Below are positions 31,292 to 32,602 of a stretch of 32,602 nt of DNA, one piece after another. This stretch comes from Microbacterium sp. (lineage in GTDB: Bacteria > Actinomycetota > Actinomycetes > Actinomycetales > Microbacteriaceae). Numbering within the stretch: the first letter of the stretch is position 1; the number at the start of each line of letters is the position of its first letter. The notes beneath the pieces were generated by a model, which worked only from the letters and a program-made list of their open reading frames with translations, was not told the DNA's origin and did no database searches. The DNA lies in the NCBI GenBank assembly GCA_031277885.1, contig JAITLM010000052.1, forward strand, positions 1-32,602, written 5' to 3'. Position numbers and translations under genes: made by a program.

Positions 31292-32587
31292 GTGACGATC
31301 GAGACCACACGAGAGCGCACGCCGCGGGTGCGCCGGGCCCAGCTGGCCGGGCGGATGACCCGTACCAGGGTGCCCGGACGCGACGGGTTCCTGCACGAGA
31401 GCACTCCTGAGTCCCGGCGCGACCTCTCGTCGGTGCGCCGCGGGGACGTGCTGCGGGTCGTCGGTGCGGCGGTCGCGGCGCTCTGCGCCACGTGGTGGCT
31501 GGCGACGCAGGCGGCGGCGTTCGAGGGCGCGCTGCCCTTCGTGCTCATCTCGTACGTGCTGTTCCTGGGCTTCTTCGTCGTGCTCATCAGCTTCGACGAC
31601 AACCGGATCACGATCGTCGACCGCGTCTGGGCGGTCGTGATCCACTCGGCGGCGGTCGTCCTGCTGCTCGCGCTGGCCGTCGTGGTCGTCTTCACGCTGG
31701 TGCGGGGGTCATCGGCGTTCCTGCGCGCGAACTTCTGGGTGCAGGACCTCTCGCTCGCCGGTCCGCTGGATCCGCTCACGGTCGGCGGCATGGCGCACGC
31801 CGCGGTCGGGACCCTGATCATGATCGGGATCGCGCTGATCATCGCGATTCCGCTGGGACTGCTGTGCGCGGTCTTCCTGTCGGAGTTCCCCTCGCCGTTC
31901 GCCAACATCGTGCGCACGGTGACCGAGGCGATGACGGCGCTTCCCTCGATCGTGTGCGGGCTGTTCATCTACGCGACCTACGTGCTGATGTTCGGACTCA
32001 ACAAGTCGGGGTTCGCCGCCGCGCTCGCCATCACGATCATGATCCTGCCGATCATCATCCGCTCGGCGGACGTCGTCCTCAGGCTCGTGCCTTCGACGCT
32101 CAAGGAGGCGTCGCTCGCGATGGGCGCCTCGCAGTGGAGCACGGTGTGGAACGTCGTGCTGCCGACCAGCCGATCCGGACTGATGACGGCGATCGTCCTC
32201 GGCACGGCCCGGGGGATCGGCGAGACCAGCCCTGTGCTGCTCACGGCCGGGTACACGACGTTCTTCAACCTCAATCCGTTCTCCGGCCCGATGGTGTCGC
32301 TGCCGTTCGCGACCTTCACCCTCGTGAAGAGCCCGGAGCCGACCCAGATCGCGCGCGGCTTCGGTGCGGCGGCGGTGCTGATGACGCTCGTCTTCCTGCT
32401 GTTCCTGCTGGCCAGGGCGATCGGAGGGAAGGGAGCCGGAGTGCTCTCGCCGCGCGGGCAGGCCAGGGCGCGGTCCGCCTCGGCGCGGGACGCGGCGCGA
32501 TTCGCCGCCCGGGAGCGCGAGCGGATGCCGCTGCCGATCCCGGCGCCTCCCTCCGCCGGCGCGGTCGCGCAGGGGGCGGACCGATGA
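31292..32587 (+). CDS. pstA: phosphate ABC transporter permease PstA
   Basis: A 431-residue partner permease of PstC. Two extra helices (about 52-90) precede the usual six, so it is longer than the typical 280-300 residues; such extended forms occur in actinobacteria. Family marks are the segment VTEAMTALPSIVCGLFIY, the coupling loop KEASLAMGASQWSTVWNVVLP, and GTARGIGETSPVLLTAG. The last 60 or so residues form an Arg/Ala/Pro-rich hydrophilic tail. The GTG start has GAGGAAAG upstream. The stop codon overlaps the ATG of the next gene. Confidence 0.93.
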   Translation: MTIETTRERTPRVRRAQLAGRMTRTRVPGRDGFLHESTPESRRDLSSVRRGDVLRVVGAAVAALCATWWLATQAAAFEGALPFVLISYVLFLGFFVVLISFDDNRITIVDRVWAVVIHSAAVVLLLALAVVVVFTLVRGSSAFLRANFWVQDLSLAGPLDPLTVGGMAHAAVGTLIMIGIALIIAIPLGLLCAVFLSEFPSPFANIVRTVTEAMTALPSIVCGLFIYATYVLMFGLNKSGFAAALAITIMILPIIIRSADVVLRLVPSTLKEASLAMGASQWSTVWNVVLPTSRSGLMTAIVLGTARGIGETSPVLLTAGYTTFFNLNPFSGPMVSLPFATFTLVKSPEPTQIARGFGAAAVLMTLVFLLFLLARAIGGKGAGVLSPRGQARARSASARDAARFAARERERMPLPIPAPPSAGAVAQGADR

Positions 32588-32602
32588 GCCGCCGGTTCGG
32601 CC
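32584..32602 (+). CDS. start of next pst-operon gene (partial)
   Basis: Only the first six codons are visible (MSRRFG). The ATG overlaps the pstA stop codon (ATGA), which indicates a translationally coupled gene. It could be pstB or, given the basic start, a signal peptide of a phosphate-binding protein. The sequence is too short to decide. Confidence 0.45.

Overview
The window is high-GC DNA with GC-rich third codon positions, GTG starts, many 4-base ATGA/GTGA gene overlaps and TANNNT -10 boxes. This points to an actinobacterium, most likely Microbacteriaceae (Microbacterium-like). The block serA, leuB, FAH-family gene, MFS gene, gltX, tRNA-Gln resembles the Mycobacterium tuberculosis Rv2996c to Rv2992c neighbourhood as I remember it, which supports the placement. 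No database search was run; all names come from motifs and family knowledge.

Region 1 (1-9637) is a carbohydrate locus. It opens with the 3' end of a GH29 alpha-L-fucosidase and a leftward ROK repressor. A rightward operon follows: lipoprotein sugar-binding protein, two ABC permeases, ROK sugar kinase, M81 (MlrC-like) metallohydrolase, a second GH29 fucosidase and a CutC-family protein. No ABC ATPase is present, so a shared one elsewhere is likely. Two near-identical inverted repeats, one at the ribosome-binding site of the repressor and one before the binding-protein gene, look like operators of this repressor. The gene set suggests uptake and breakdown of a fucosylated conjugate.

Region 2 (9638-19201) holds housekeeping genes and three uncharacterised membrane proteins. 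serA (serine), leuB and ilvE (branched-chain amino acids) and a short-type gnd are interrupted by a divergent TetR/QacA-type efflux pair. The shared promoter of that pair is one 30-bp palindrome containing both -10 boxes.

Region 3 (19202-20737) is a small variable island. A roughly 105-bp repeat, each unit holding a hairpin, occurs in two clusters. The clusters flank a MepB-family gene and the C-terminal stump of an IS110-family transposase.

Region 4 (20738-27160) contains a FAH-family hydrolase, an MFS transporter with a Met/His-rich loop and a methyltransferase, all overlapping, then a secreted S53 peptidase without a recognisable prodomain, gltX and tRNA-Gln(CUG). Strong hairpins separate the units.

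Region 5 (27161-32602) has an unknown 157-residue protein and a NarL-type two-component pair on the minus strand. On the plus strand are pstC, pstA and the first bases of a further gene. Upstream of pstC lie four consecutive 11-bp direct repeats that match the actinobacterial PHO box, implying control by phosphate starvation. No pstS precedes pstC.
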